From assembly GCF_030867095.1 (NCBI RefSeq), contig NC_081827.1:50717001-50781000 (forward strand): a DNA stretch of 64,000 nt. The letters are read 5' to 3'. The position numbers were made by a program, and so were the translations under genes. The notes under the pieces were generated by a model. The model did not search any database. It was given only the letters and a program-made list of their open reading frames with translations, and was not told the DNA's origin. This DNA is from Alligator mississippiensis. Its lineage: Eukaryota; Chordata; Crocodylia; Alligatoridae. Position 1 is the first letter of the stretch. Every line of letters starts with the position of its first letter. Below, piece after piece: positions 1-11,951 of this stretch.

Positions 1-256
1 GATACCTGGGAAGCAAGGCCAGGCCCAGCAGTGGCAGTGGAGACACTGGCAACACCACAGATGGGCAGCGAGCTGCTACCATGGAGAAGTTAAGTCTGGC
101 TGTTGAGCTGCCGCCACCCCACAGTACACCTGTGGGCAGCGAGACTGGCCACATGCGCCACTGCCCAGGCCACTCCCCACACCTGGGGCCAGTGGACCGA
201 ATAGAATCCCTTGGAAGGCTAGATCTAGCCTGGGGGCCATATTTTGCCCAACCCTG
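1..256. mobile_element. hAT-like DNA transposon, right end only
   Basis: The stretch ends in ATTTTGCCCAACCCTG. Its reverse complement, CAGGGTTGGGCAAAAT, matches the terminal pattern of the short hAT copy at 54788-54973. The left end lies outside the window, so no target-site duplication can be checked. The interior is GC-rich and holds no transposase-like reading frame. The short reading frames here are chance. Confidence 0.5.
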
Positions 257-260
257 GTTT

Positions 261-396
261 CAGGGGTCCACAAAAGATGACTATAATCAATCAAAAGTAT
301 GTGAATACATACACTTATATAAATTCAAAGGGGTCTACAACTCCATTTGAAATGTAAGGGTCTGCAAATGAAAAAAAAAATGTTGAAAACCACTTG
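261..396. mobile_element. hAT (Charlie-like) MITE, one end intact
   Basis: The right end, read on the minus strand, begins CAAGTGGTTTTCAACATTTT, a Charlie-type hAT terminus. The interior carries the phrases GGGTCTGCAAATG and CAGGGGTCCACA, which resemble a short hAT family I recall from turtle and crocodile genomes (memory, not a search). The left terminus looks lost where it abuts the hAT remnant ending at 256, and no TSD is visible. Confidence 0.45.
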
Positions 397-2303
397 TCTA
401 AACAATTCTTCTAACTCAGATCAACAATAAGACTTCCATGTTATTAGATTAGATTACTTTTCCTTGTTAATCTACAGAAGTGAAGTGGATCAATACAGCC
501 TCTACTCATAAAAAGAAGACAGTTAAAAAGTAGAGTAGCAATAGCATGGGCTATGGACTAAAACGAACTAAAATTTGTCAAACTGGGATTAAGATTAATA
601 ATTCAATTGTATGAAAACTGTATTAACCACGTTACACTGGTTACACTGTTAAACTGCAACTCAGAGTCATACAGAGTCAGGTAGAAGCAGAAGTAGATAG
701 AGTAAGATGGACTGAAAGGAAAGCTGAAGTGAGAGGGAGAGAGGAAAACTGATCATCATCATTTCCACTTTTATTTTTTCAGAATCTTATTTAAACAGAA
801 CTAGAATAATTATTTTGTGCTGCCTTTTTTCACATCTCATGAATTGGAAATACTTTCCTCTTAGTAGTAATCATTCTAAAAGTGTAAACACATGGTTTTC
901 AAGTTTCCAAGTTTTGCTCAAGCATAACACACCTTACTAAAACTGGCCATAGTGAGGACTGTTGCTGTATATGAAAGAACCATATGGAAGGCTTGGTAAT
1001 GATTTCAAACCTATGTGTACCTTGTGAAGTGAATGAACACAAGGCCCTTTTGGAAAGACTTTCAAAAATCTTTTCTGAAAAAGATGTAGAGACATATAGA
1101 AATGCTCATGTAATATAAAGCCAGCATTTACCAATTGTATCATAAAACTAAGCAGCAAATTATCTTTAAAAATTGTAAGAATATACTAGGAAGCCAGAAA
1201 ATGCTAAACTGTTAAAAACTGCAAGTATGGAAGTTTATATTATAGTCATTTATATAGCTTAAAATCTGCACCATTTCACCACCATCGAATACAACCAGTA
1301 TGCTACTCTGAGACTCCTACGGGGATCTCTGACTATTCATAAACTATTGTATTATTTTCATAAAGTAGTCCCTGGCTTTAAACAGCTATTTCATGACAGG
1401 TCTGGCATGATATAAAGATCTTTTATAGCTTGTCTGCTAATGTATGGGTTCACTTAATAGAACTATTTACATATTACAGAATTAGCAAAAACTTTAATAG
1501 CACCTTTTAAACACAATTTTATTTTATTCTTAATTAGGAAGGAACTGTTTGTTTTTTTTTTTTTTTACTGATTATGCTAAATATTTTTCAAAGATACTTA
1601 CATAAAGTAACTTTATAAAACTCATCTTATTAAAATCTAGGCAGAGAAATTACAGATTGTATGTTACAAATTTGATATGGCACATTAGACTCTCAACATT
1701 TTTTGAGCTTCATCTTAAATAACTGAAGTCACTTACGATGTTATCCAAGATGCCCAAATTGATGAAAAAGTTATTTTAGTTTCTTACCAAAACCATTATC
1801 CACAGAATTCTACTTCCTATGCAAATCTGGTGAAAAATCAAACTACAAAAATGCTACTTCTCTGCCAGGTTTCATATTTTAGCTAACTGGAGTTCTTTGG
1901 GTAAGTAGCCATTTTAAATAATCGGAGAAGTATTTTGTCAGCCTTCAATAACATAGACATTTTAAATGTTCTTCTTTAATTTATCACAATTTTTATAAGG
2001 ACTTAGAACCTGACATATTGTGTTTAAGTATACCCTTTTTCCCTGGGACCAATCACAGAAAATTTTATATGTAACCCTCAACGACACACTAGGCCAGGTG
2101 ATCTGCTGGATTCCAGATCCTCAGGGTGCCAGTAGCTCTGGGAACCCCCCTCTCACGCAGATCTGCCTACTGAGGTGTCCCATGGATAGGTGTGTCCCTC
2201 ACCCTCACTGCCCAAGAATTTATTTTAAGTCCAATAAACAAATGTGTTTCTTTATTATACACAACTATATACAGAAAAGAAATGATTAAATTGAAAGAAA
2301 CTT

Positions 2304-2306
<3 letters not shown>
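397..2306. other. AT-rich non-coding stretch, no feature recognised
   Basis: I see no long reading frame with coding character, no clear transposon terminus and no RNA gene. The sequence reads like intron or intergenic DNA. There is a short T-run near 1552-1566. Confidence 0.5.

Positions 2307-2361
<55 letters not shown>
2307..2361. repeat. (CA)n microsatellite
   Basis: About 27 uninterrupted CA dinucleotides are visible. They produce the artificial Thr-His and Cys-Val reading frames on the two strands. Confidence 0.97.
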
Positions 2362-2367
<6 letters not shown>

Positions 2368-4320
2368 GGAAGAGAGAGCTAATAATAGAACCAACAATGT
2401 GAATACTATCTACAAATGAAACATTAGGCAAATAATTCCATCATGCTGGGTGGTCCCACTTGGATCAAACAACCTCAATAATTACATTCACCTGGTTATA
2501 ACCTTTTTAAACCAGTTTCCCTTAAGAATAAAAATCCACTCCCGTTGCGGTATATGTCAACACAGTTATTCCTATGATCCGCCAGTAGATGGTGGGAATG
2601 AGGTTCCTGTTGCTCCAGGGATTCTGAACTCCCATCTTCAGACTAATTACCATGACACTAGCCTCCAATGCGGTGATGTGGGCAAATGGCTCCCTCTTAT
2701 TTCTCCTGAAATAAACTATGTTCAAACTCCATGGGGTTAGGTATCTCTTCACACCCCCATAAGGTTTGTGCTGCCTCAGCTGTTCCTCCTCTGAGACCAT
2801 CTCCCCATCTGGCACTTACGGCCCAGCACAGGGGATTTCACCCCCTTCCCTCTCCCTCACCCAGCAGGTCTTGGTCCCTACAGCCCCAAGTCTTGCTACC
2901 TCTGACCCAGCTCTCTCCTGCAGGGTTCTGACCCAGCAGCTTCTCCCAGTTCCCAAACAGCCTACCAGCTTCAGCTAACTATCCCCTTTCCCACTTACTC
3001 TAGGGCACCTGTGTCCAGAAGCTGCGCAGCTCCATATCCAGTAGGGGGAAACCAGCTCCTTGTGGGGCAACACAGGCTCTTTCAGTTCCCATTCCAGTGG
3101 CGGGGGGCTGTGTCTCTATCCACTCTCTCTCCAGGCTGAAGTCAGATTCTCCTCCCCCTCTTTACCTGCTTTTTCAGCTATTTTATAGCAGAAGCACAGC
3201 CAGTCAGAGCCCTCAGTTTGCAGTGGAGGCTCGGGTCACAATGCTAATGGTCCAATAAAAAACATGCACAGTGCACAGCATACCTTCATGCTTGGAAAAG
3301 TCATGGTACCCGGTGCAAGCATTTTGCTGCCCTTTCTGCAAAGGTTCCTGAGCACTGCACACTCACTTAGCTTGCAGCCCAGCGAGCCATGCAGCTGTTA
3401 CATATAGAATTTATGAATATGTTCAGTTATAGAATGCTCAGAAGGTTATGGCTAAAGGACAACAAACAGAGAATACACAAGACTGTTCTTCAGTTTTACC
3501 TATAATATCCCCTATCAAGCACACACTGCAATATAGACACACCCAGTTGACACAAATACACCAGAACTCCTTTTTTGTGCACTGTGCTTAAGTCTAGAGT
3601 GCTTCCAGTTGTAGAAGTTTGTATGGAATGCCATGTCACGTATCTGCAAGTTGGGCTAACATGGACAATTCAATAGAGCACAGTTCAAATTCATAAGCAA
3701 CGTACATTTTGAGTTAAGAGTTAATCCTGGCATTGAAATTAAAATGTTATGCAAATGTCAAAGCTTTAATAATTTTACATTCTTTTATTGCTTTAACACC
3801 TTCCAAGACCATGTTTTCCTGAATTTGAAAATAACTTCTCTTTCCTTTTTCAGTAATTATACAGATACTAAATTAAAGAGACACTGTCAGGCTAAGAATT
3901 ATTATTTAAAGCTGAATTCCCTAGTCATGTTTTCCTGACTCAAACTTCTTTATTGAACCCCAAAGACATTTTAAAATCTCATTTATTCATTACTTATGCT
4001 CTTTATTGTTCCAAGCTAACAAGAATTCAAAAGTAAAATGGAATAGTCAGTTTCCCTTTTGTTTATAAACTGTTTCCAGTCTATATGACTTCCACTCTGC
4101 TGCAAGGCTGGGTAGCAAACACTTTTTTTTAATTCACTGGATTTTCTTAATTACGGAAACATTTTTCTCGGTCTTGCATTTTATTAATTCACTTTTTCTA
4201 TAAACTAATATCTGGACCAAATTAGATCAGCTAGCATATGTGTAATGACAGGCTTGGGGTTTGTTTGTTTTTTAACATGCCCTGGAGATAACTACAATCA
4301 CTGTGAGAGGGGCAAGAATT
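2362..4320. other. Non-coding stretch with a C-rich block
   Basis: No gene recognised. From about 2740 to 3240 the sequence is C-rich and unlike its AT-rich flanks. Read on the minus strand it contains a TATAAAATAG box near 3180. It could be an old LTR or a GC-rich DNA transposon body, but neither matching ends nor a TSD could be found. Confidence 0.4.
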
Positions 4321-4324
4321 TCTT

Positions 4325-4425
4325 AGGGTAATATCTTTTATTGGACCGACTATTTAGTTGGGATAAAGTTAGACAAGCTTTTGACCACAAGACATTCTTC
4401 ATCAGGGCTCTGATCACAGGAGCCA
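4325..4425 (-). repeat. Interspersed repeat of an amniote family, antisense
   Basis: The phrases TAATATCTTTTATTGGACC, GACAAGCTTTTG and CATTCTTCATCAGGG occur in order. I recall these from a very common turtle and crocodilian interspersed repeat, whose other strand reads roughly CTGATGAAG then CAAAAGCTTGTC. I cannot name the family with certainty. It overlaps no reading frame of interest. Confidence 0.5.
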
Positions 4426-6518
4426 GGCACAGCATAGTGAAACCACAGTGAAACCATCACCGCTCCAACATTACTCTTATACTACCATAACGTGGAAGAT
4501 ATCAAAATCCACCACTTAAAATGGAAAATCCACAACCCAAAGAAAAAAAAGCAGCCAAACTACACAACATCTTCTGTGTTTCACTATGCTGTGCCTGGTT
4601 TCCTGGAATCCATATTCAAGGATTTTCAGATGCACTGTTTTGGCTCAGCCCATCTCTATATTAATGTACATGGAGCAAATTTTTTTTTGGAGAACTAAAA
4701 AATGTGGAGCACTCAACTCCCATTTACTTTTTCTTTGTGCTTGAGGAATGCATCCTTAGGTTGCTCTGTTTGGGGCAGGTGCCTTTTTTTTCCTGTGTGT
4801 GGGCAGTCTCTCAGGCACTATTGGAAGACAAAGTAAATAGATAACTATTCAGGGACTCTTCTTTCTGCTCATCAGTCAGTATTCAAAAATTCACATAGTT
4901 ACCCTTTGACTTCTGATTGGAGCTGGCTGCTGCCGCCTCTAAGGTGTTTTATGATTTATCATGAAGGATGGTATCTTTGTATTACACAAGAACAGACATG
5001 TTTATAAAAATCTAAGAAACTACTATTTTTTCCTCTCAGTTCCAATGACTAAATGAATTCTCATTCTACACATACATATACACACAATACATGAAAACTC
5101 TTCAGCTGTATAGATTTGCACATTCTTTGTCTATAAAATACAGAAGAAAAATGAATAAAATATAATTTTTTTTCTATAAAATACAGGAAAAAGATTAATA
5201 AAAGCTATAAGAGGGAAACTAACAATTTCCACATTGGTTAAAGTTATGGACATTTTTGCCAGGAAATAGTATTCTAAAAGAACAAACTTGCATGACTTTG
5301 TTTGTGGATACTATGTAATTTAGTGTTTTAAAAGGCTAAATATGGCAAATCGAATACCATTATCACTCAGAATAGCAGACTGAGGCCAGACCAACGCCAC
5401 AATATCATTTCACTTAGATTATGGTCAGAGATTTAGTTCTCTTACATTTAAGGCACAAGTACATACTATATTTGTCCAACCCAGAGATCAGTCAAATTAC
5501 AAAAAAAAAATTTTATCCTCCAATTCAGCAGACCAGTATTTCAAGTTAATTTTGACATAGTACAAATATAAAAGCAAGGGTAATCTGAAATTTAGATACA
5601 GAGATTTGTTCTGCTCAAAATGTAACAAACATGGTCATTATAAATGTACTTGAAAGATCCCACACATGTGGGGAAACTGCTGATTACTGCTATCCAAGCA
5701 CCCTTCCCTCTAGTTATAAATTCAGGCCATTTGCCATGGAAGAAGTACAGGAAAACAGAAACAAAAGGCTTCTAATAATCTTGGCCACTAATACATTTAG
5801 TATACATATATAAAAACTTTAATTCCCCAATAAAGAGGTTTAAGTTCTTGAAGTCATGATTCCTACATACACAAGTAACAACAACAAAAGAAATGCCCGT
5901 TGTCACATTCTGTTGCTTAAGAACACACATTCCTTTTGTATAAAAAGCTAACCACTGTGATCTCTCACCTCCCAGTTAAAATTACTGCAACTCAATTTGT
6001 CTGGGTTTGACGATGAATGACAATGTAGAAACTCCATTTTAATAAGAAGCTGTTGCTTGCCAATAAGCAAAGGACTACTAAGAACACATCACTGACCACT
6101 CACTGACTTCCTGGCTTCCCATAGCAGGTTCACTTCAAAATTCTGGACCTAACTTTCAAGGACCTTAACTGGCAAGGATAAGAAAGAAACGTAACTCTCA
6201 CAGCCCAGTGTGAAATTATCAGACATGAGAGAAGTAATATTCTGAACTGTGAAACTTCAGCCATGGAACTCCTTGCATCAAGATCTTAAAATCATTCCAA
6301 GATGTAAATTTTTCAGGCTCCTTCTATACATTACAGCTATTACATAATTAACTGGTTACTTGTGCAATAAACTGAGCCCAGCTACATGTATAAAGTACCT
6401 ATCATGCCATAAAAAGATCCAACCAACTATAAAATTAGACATCAAAAATATGTACTAACTTCATAGATCCAGTTTTAAATTGCATGTATAGTACGGTCTG
6501 TCCCTGTGGCTGGGAGCT
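4426..6518. other. AT-rich non-coding stretch
   Basis: No gene, transposon end or RNA gene recognised. Short reading frames here lack coding character and splice context. Confidence 0.5.
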
Positions 6519-6635
6519 GTGATCTAGACAAATTGGAGGATTGAGCCAAAAGAAATCTCATGAGGTTCAACACAGAAAAGTCCAAAGTCCTTCACTTAGG
6601 ACGGAACAATCCCATGCACCGGTACAGGCTGTGTT
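6519..6635 (+). mobile_element. CR1 LINE fragment (reverse transcriptase C-terminal part)
   Basis: The translation contains RFNTEKSKVLHLGRNNP followed by an RYRL-like string. This matches the NTDKCKxLHLGxxNPxHxYRL segment downstream of the FADD motif in the other CR1 copies of this window. It stops abruptly at about 6635 and is separate from the CR1 that begins near 6890. Confidence 0.7.
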
Positions 6636-6813
6636 GAAAGGAACCTCAGGAGGTCATCTTAGAACCAGAAAAAAAATAAATCATACACTAAAAGTAAAAC
6701 ATCTACTTTAATATCTTTTAATTTTTTTTTACAAAAATATTTTTTAATTATTTTTATTTTCACAGTGTTTATAGAGGTGATTGCATAATAACTCAAAAAA
6801 TAAAGTCTTAGTC

Positions 6814-6859
6814 ATATATATACATATATATATATATATATTGTGTGTGTGGTGGGGGG
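6814..6859. repeat. (TA)n/(TG)n low-complexity repeat
   Basis: Alternating TATA tracts are followed by GTGTGTGTGG directly upstream of the CR1 endonuclease remnant. It is not a promoter TATA box in any recognisable context. Confidence 0.85.
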
Positions 6860-6892
6860 ACAGGGGTGTATGGACAGACACTTGCAGAGCAA

Positions 6893-7430
6893 TAGAAAAC
6901 CTGAGGTGACTAGAGGTGAACTTAGGCGTCTTTATGGGAACACCAGAAGCATGGGTAACGAACAGGAGGAACTGGCACTCCTTCTGGTAGATGAGGAATT
7001 TGTCTTAATTGGGTTGATGGAGACCTGGTGGGATGATACGTATGATTAGGCAGTGGATATTGAGGGCTATAGCCTCTATAGGAAGGATCAGGTTGGGAAG
7101 AAGGGAGGAGGTGTGGCCCTCTATGTGAAAGTGTGGTACCTCTCCCTGCAGGTCAACTTTGATAGCAGGGAGAGGTCCCTTGAGACCCTCTGGGTAAAGA
7201 TACAAGGGGGTTCAGGAGGGAAAGACCTGACGGTGGGAGTCTACTACAGGCCTCTGTCCCAAGAAGAGGACAGTGATCAGGCATTCTCCAGAGATCTGAC
7301 TGAGGCAGCCAGCACTAAAGACCTGATTGTCATGGGTGACTTCAACTACCCTGACATCTGTTGGGAAGACCATTCGGCCAGCTCCAGCAGGTCAGCCAAC
7401 TTCCTGGCAGCTACTGATGACCTGACATAG
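6893..7430 (+). pseudogene. CR1 ORF2 endonuclease (APE-type) remnant
   Basis: In CR1 elements the N-terminal domain of ORF2 is an apurinic-like endonuclease that nicks the target DNA to start reverse transcription. Visible motifs in order are NTRSMGNEQEEL, LIGLMETWWDD (the catalytic-glutamate region), GYSLYRKDQ, GVYYRPLSQ and VMGDFNYPDICWED. A stop codon follows DDTYD at 7047-7049, at the same place where the younger copy has its first stop. After the phrase AATDDLT the frame breaks again. The host LINE is therefore inactive. Confidence 0.88.
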
Positions 7431-7590
7431 GTTGTGGAAGGGCCACTAGGAGTAAAGCAACTCTGGACTTGGTGCTGACCAAAAGGGAAGACATGGTAGG
7501 CGACCTGAGAATTAGAGGTACTCTGGGTGACAATGATCATGACCCAATTAGGCTCACCATCCACCAAAAGGCTGGGAATTCAGTTAGTAG

Positions 7591-8400
7591 TGTGTGGGCC
7601 GGGAGCGGTCTGAGGCCCTCGGGGGTGCGCGGCGGGCTGTGGCCAGCAGCCCTGGCATGCGGGTCAGGGAATGCAGGCCGGCGGACTAGAATTAGGCACG
7701 GACGCTTAGCGGTTGATTAAAGATTATTTTACTTACACCGAAGATGGTCGCAGTGCAGGCAGGAAAACTTGCTTGAGTTGCAGTTACAGACAGGAAAGAA
7801 GAAAAGCGGACAAGAGTTCCTTCCACACGAACTCTAGCCCAATCCGGTTGAAGGCTCTAAAACCGCGAGCCCGTCGTGTCAACCGAAGAAAACAACTCGG
7901 AGAAGAGCTCTGGATACACTCACACGAAGTTTGCTAGGCTCCGTGGAACTTGCGCGCAGGGAAGGGGTTCGTCGAGGGATCGTTCGGCGACGGGGAGAGG
8001 CCAGAGGTTGATCAGACCCCTATAGACTTCTTAAGGTATGCGCTGGGTTCGATAGGCTCCGCAGCGCTTAGAGTTCTTCACGAGACGTGAAGACCTCCTC
8101 CTCCAGATGGTTGTGGAGTCCTCCCTTGCGGGGTTCTCCTCGGAGTTCTCCAACTTGGGCGGAAACCGCTCAAGCCTCTTATACGGCTAGCAAGCCAATC
8201 GCTAGCCGCCACGTGGGAATCATTTAGAACTGGCCAATAGTGGGACACAAATTTGCATGCGGGTGGCGGGAACTCCTTTGCACCGTGCATTTCTCTTTGC
8301 AACTGAGAAATGCACCCTGCAAAGAAAGCTCCGAGTGGCGGGAAATAATTTAGCAGTGCCGAAGCGCACACAAACAAAATCACACCCTTGGGTTGTGACA
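7591..8400 (-). mobile_element. Solo LTR of an endogenous retrovirus or LTR retrotransposon
   Basis: The element starts TGTGTGGGCC and ends GGTTGTGACA, so it has TG...CA ends. It is flanked by the 5-bp duplication AGTAG (7586-7590 and 8401-8405). Removing it rejoins the CR1 sequence on either side. The 810-bp length and absence of any gag, pol or env frame indicate a solo LTR left by recombination between two LTRs. Orientation is tentative: read on the minus strand there is GTATAAGAGG near 8178 with nearby ATTGG boxes. The 5-bp duplication is seen in several retrovirus classes and in Gypsy-like elements, so the class is not settled. Confidence 0.85.
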
Positions 8401-8405
8401 AGTAG

Positions 8406-10490
8406 AACAGAAGTCCTAGACTTCAGAAGGGCAGACTTTGACAAACTCAGAAGTCTAGTTAGAGAGACCCTCTGCAACCAGTGAGTGGACAATATGGGAG
8501 TTCAGGAACAGTGCTGCTTCTTCAAAGAGGCAATTCTCATTGCCCAAAAAGAGGCCATTTCCATGCAGTCAAAAACCAGGAAAAGAGCCAAAGGAGCTTG
8601 GCTCAGCAAGGATATTAGGGAACCATTGAAAAAGAAAAAGAAGCATAAAAGCAATGGAAAAATGGTTCAGCAACCAGAGAGAAGTACACTTATATAACCA
8701 AGGTCTGCAGTTATGAGATACAAAAAGCCAAGGCAGGCATGGAGATCAAGCTGGCAACCAAAATAAAGGACCACAAAAAGTCCTTCTATAGGTAGAAAGG
8801 GAGTAAGGGGGGGTGGCAGGGGTGGAGCGGGGGGGAGCGAGCTCCACTGTCAGACCCCTACTGAATATGGAGGGGTAGCCCACAGTTGTTCCCTGCAAAA
8901 AGGCAGAGCTCCTAAATACATACTTCATATCAGTATTCCTGATATCAGATGGGAGCTGTTCACCTGTCCAGAGCCCAAGGGAATATGGGGAAGACAAAAG
9001 ACCACATTAAATCAGTCCCAAACAGGTGAGGGTACTCTTAGAACATTTGGACTTTTTCAAGTCTGCTGGGCCAGATGATCTGCATCTGAGATTCCTGAAA
9101 GAACTAGCTGAACTCATAGCCTCTGGTGAAGCTATTCGAAGAATTGTGGAACTCTGGAGTGGCCCCAAATGACTGGAAGAGAGCTAATATGGTACCTATC
9201 TTTAAGAATGGGAAAAGGGATGACCCTGCAAATTACAGACCAGTCAGTCTGACTTCGGTCCTGGGAAAAATCTTTGAAAAATTGGTAAGGAGGCCATCAA
9301 TTATAAGCTTGTAACTGGTGGGGTATTAAGAAGCAACCAGCATGGCTTTGTCAAGGGTAGATCATGCCTGACAAACCTGGTGGCCTTTTATAACCAGGTG
9401 ACTAACCAGCTGGACAAGGGACATGAGGTTGATATAATTTACTTAAACTTCAATAAAGCCTTTGACTCTGTTTCCTATGAGATTCTCTCAGTTAAATTGG
9501 AGGGTACTGGCTCCAGTCTACAGTGAGGTGGGTAGACAACTGGTCTAGGGGCCGATCCCAGAGAATTGTAATAGAAGGGATGGCCTCATCCTGGAGGGCC
9601 TTCTCCAGTGGTGTCCCCCAGGGATCGGTGCTTGGACCTGTGCTCTTTAACATATTTATCAATTACTTGGATGAGGGGGTAGAAAGCTGAATGATTAAGT
9701 TTGCAGATGATAGCAAGCTGTGGGGAAATGTGGACACATCAGAGGATAGGGTAAGGCTTCAGGATAACCTTGACAGACTGGGTCTATAGGCTGAACAGAA
9801 TCAGATGAGGTTTAACAGGGAAAAGTGCCAAGTTCTTCATCTGGGTAAGAATAACCTTCACCATATCTACCCAATGGGTAGTAGACCACTGGCTGGCAAA
9901 ACATCTGAACGAGACCTGGGGCTCACAGTCGACCAGAAGATGAACATGAGCCAACAGTGCAATGAAGGTGCCAGCAGGGCAAATAGAACTCTGGCATGCA
10001 TCAGCCGATGTGTTGCCAATAGACCAGGGAAGTGCTTCTCCCTTTCTATTTGGCATTGGTGAGGCCACAGCTGGAGTACTGTGTTCAGTTCTGTGCATCA
10101 CACTTCAGGAAGGATGTGGATAAGCTTGACCACCTGTATGATTAGGGGCCTGGAGGATAGGCCCTAAGAGAAGAGACTCTGGGAACTGGACCTGTTTAGT
10201 CCATGTAAGAGAAGACTGAGAGGTGACTTGATAGCCACCTACAAGTACATCAGGGGTGAGCACCAAGATCTAAAGGGAGCCACTCTTCAGGAAGGCACAC
10301 CTTAAGAGGATGAGGACCAATGGGCACACGCTGATTGAGGGAAAAATTTAGGCTGGACCTAAAGAAAAACTTTTTTTCCATAAGGGTAACTAGAATCTGG
10401 AACACACTCCCAGCAAAGGTGTACTGTCACTATCCTTGGAGGTGTTCAAGAGGAAGCTGGATAAGCACCTCGTTAAACTCATTTGAACCC
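8406..10490 (+). pseudogene. CR1 ORF2 reverse transcriptase remnant
   Basis: This is the second half of the CR1 ORF2 split by the LTR. Recognisable blocks are ADFDKLRSLVRETL (linker), an NSGVAPNDWKRANMVPIFKNG segment, NYRPVSLTSVLGKIFEKL, a degraded QHGF region, and FADDSKLWG near 9695, which holds the catalytic Asp pair. NREKCQVLHLGKNN and SERDLGLTVDQKMNMSQQC follow. RT copies LINE RNA at the nicked target. Several frameshifts and stops separate the blocks, so no functional protein can be made. Confidence 0.85.
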
Positions 10491-10560
10491 AATAACTTCC
10501 TGCCCATGGCAGGGGAATGGACTTGATCTTGCAGGTCCCTTCCAGTATTTTGATTCTATG

Positions 10561-10744
10561 ATGGTGTGTGCGCGCGTGTGTATGGTGGGGTGTGAATATG
10601 CATGCGTGTGTATATGATGGGGTGTGGGTGTACGTATGGTGGGGGAGTGCATGTGTGTGCACGCGTGTGTGTATGGGGGTGTATAGTGGGCTGTGGGGGG
10701 TGTGGCTGTGCATGGGGGCACAATAAGCTATGGTGGGGAGGTGT
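10561..10744 (+). repeat. TG-rich degenerate minisatellite
   Basis: Irregular GTGTGTG, GGGGTGTG and TATGGTGGGG units run on from the CR1 tail. They account for the long histidine-, proline- and threonine-rich reading frames on the minus strand, which should not be taken as genes. Confidence 0.8.
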
Positions 10745-11460
10745 GTATATGTGGGGGGGTTGTGGGTATGAGGCATTTGTGGGGTGTTAAGGAGGATGTG
10801 GGGGGTGTGGTGATCCACCCCCCACACTCCCCCATGGTGCACAAACCCTGCTGGCAGAAGCAGCAGGCAGGGACACTCAGGGTGCTCAGCACCATGCAGG
10901 TACCAGTGCCTGGCAGCACATAGCTCTGGCCAGCTCTGCACATGAAGGTGAAAAGTGCAGCCCAGCCCAGTTATCTCTATCACTGGGGCTACCTGCCATG
11001 TACATGCAACTCCCACACTTGTGCACCACTGGAGAGAAGCTCTGCACACTGGAGCAGGCTGCCTTCACTGCCACCTACTGCACAGGTCCCAGGACTCTGC
11101 AGGGAAGCAGGGGCCGGGGCTCCCCTCCATGTCCAGCAGAGTCCCAGGACCTGTGCGGCAGGGATCAGCGAAGGCAACCAGCTCCAGTGCATAGAGCTTC
11201 CCTTCAGTGGCCCATGAGTGCAGGAGTTGCATGTGTGCGGTGAGGAGCCCCGGCAATAGAGGCAGCCTGGCTAGGCTGCACAACTCACCCCGATGTGCAG
11301 CACTGGCTGGTGCCATGCACCACTGGGCACCAGCGCCTCGAGCGCCCCTGCCTGCTGCTGCTGCTACTGCACATCATTGAGGGAGTGTGGAGGTAGTGTG
11401 GGAGGGGTGTCCCCCCCGCCCTCCCTCACACCCATACCCTGCCCACCCAAGCTTCACACT
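10745..11460. repeat. Long imperfect inverted repeat (foldback)
   Basis: The left arm (about 10745-11101) matches the reverse complement of the right arm (about 11136-11460). The best part is 10999-11101 against 11136-11235: left CATGCAACTCCC, GAAGCTCTGCACACTGGAGC and CACAGGTCC pair with right GCTCCAGTGCATAGAGCTTC, GGACCTGTGCGG and AGGAGTTGCATG. Outer parts also pair, for example GCAGCAGGCAGGGA on the left with CCCCTGCCTGCTGCTGC on the right. The loop is about 35 bp. No transposase and no TSD were identified. The mirrored reading frames on both strands are a by-product of the palindrome. Confidence 0.75.
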
Positions 11461-11951
11461 GTCCCTTCTCCCCCCCTGGGTGTGGCTCCATACTACCACC
11501 AGCCCCAGCCCCATGCTGCATGCTCCCGTCCAACTGCAGTTTGCCCATCACCCCTGCCACTTGCCTATCTCCTTCCCAGAGCAAGTGGGACACCGGGGAA
11601 ACCAAAGAGGTCCCACCCCCAGCAGCTGCAGCAGTGGCAGCAACAGCCCCACCCAAAAGCTGTATGCTAGGCAGGCCAGGCCTTTCCACCCACCAGGATG
11701 AGAGTGAGGCACAACAGGGTATGTTGCTGGGGGCAGGTATATAGTAGATGCCTCACTCTCACCCTCAGGGGCAGAAGGGCTGGGCAAGGTACAGTTAGTT
11801 GGTAGGTGCCACAGGCTGAATGAAAGTGCCTGGCAGACCAGATCCAGCCTACAGACTAGATTTTGTCTGCCCCTGTATAAAGCCTGATTCAGAACCAAGA
11901 ACCTAATTTTCCACAGAATAAAAGGGAGGATATAACTACATAACCACAGGT
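11461..11951. other. GC-rich non-coding flank of the palindrome
   Basis: No gene recognised. The sequence is C-rich to about 11700 and then normal. It may be the tail of the foldback element or an unrelated DNA transposon. Confidence 0.35.

Larger units (their letters stand above)
6890..10560 (+). mobile_element. CR1 retrotransposon, sense, decayed, split by a solo LTR
   Basis: This copy begins within ORF2 at the start of the endonuclease and runs to the CR1 3' end. There, GGTCCCTTCCAGTATTTTG is followed by ATTCTATG, a CR1-type terminal microsatellite. Endonuclease lies at 6893-7590 and reverse transcriptase at about 8406-10480. An LTR at 7591-8400 interrupts the endonuclease-RT linker and its removal restores colinearity with other CR1 copies. 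The 5' UTR and ORF1 are missing, the usual 5' truncation. Stops and frameshifts are frequent, so this is older than the copy at 41.8 kb. A G-rich insertion lies around 8806-8840. Confidence 0.9.

Noticed and set aside
2740..3240. Possible LTR with a TATA box on the minus strand
   Set aside because: No TG...CA pair with a matching TSD and no poly(A) signal in the right place.
6814..6840. TATA-box promoter
   Set aside because: It is a simple TA repeat next to a dead LINE, not a promoter context.
10390..11049. 219-aa minus-strand frame rich in His, Thr and Pro
   Set aside because: Its body is translated TG-rich repeat and palindrome sequence, not a gene.
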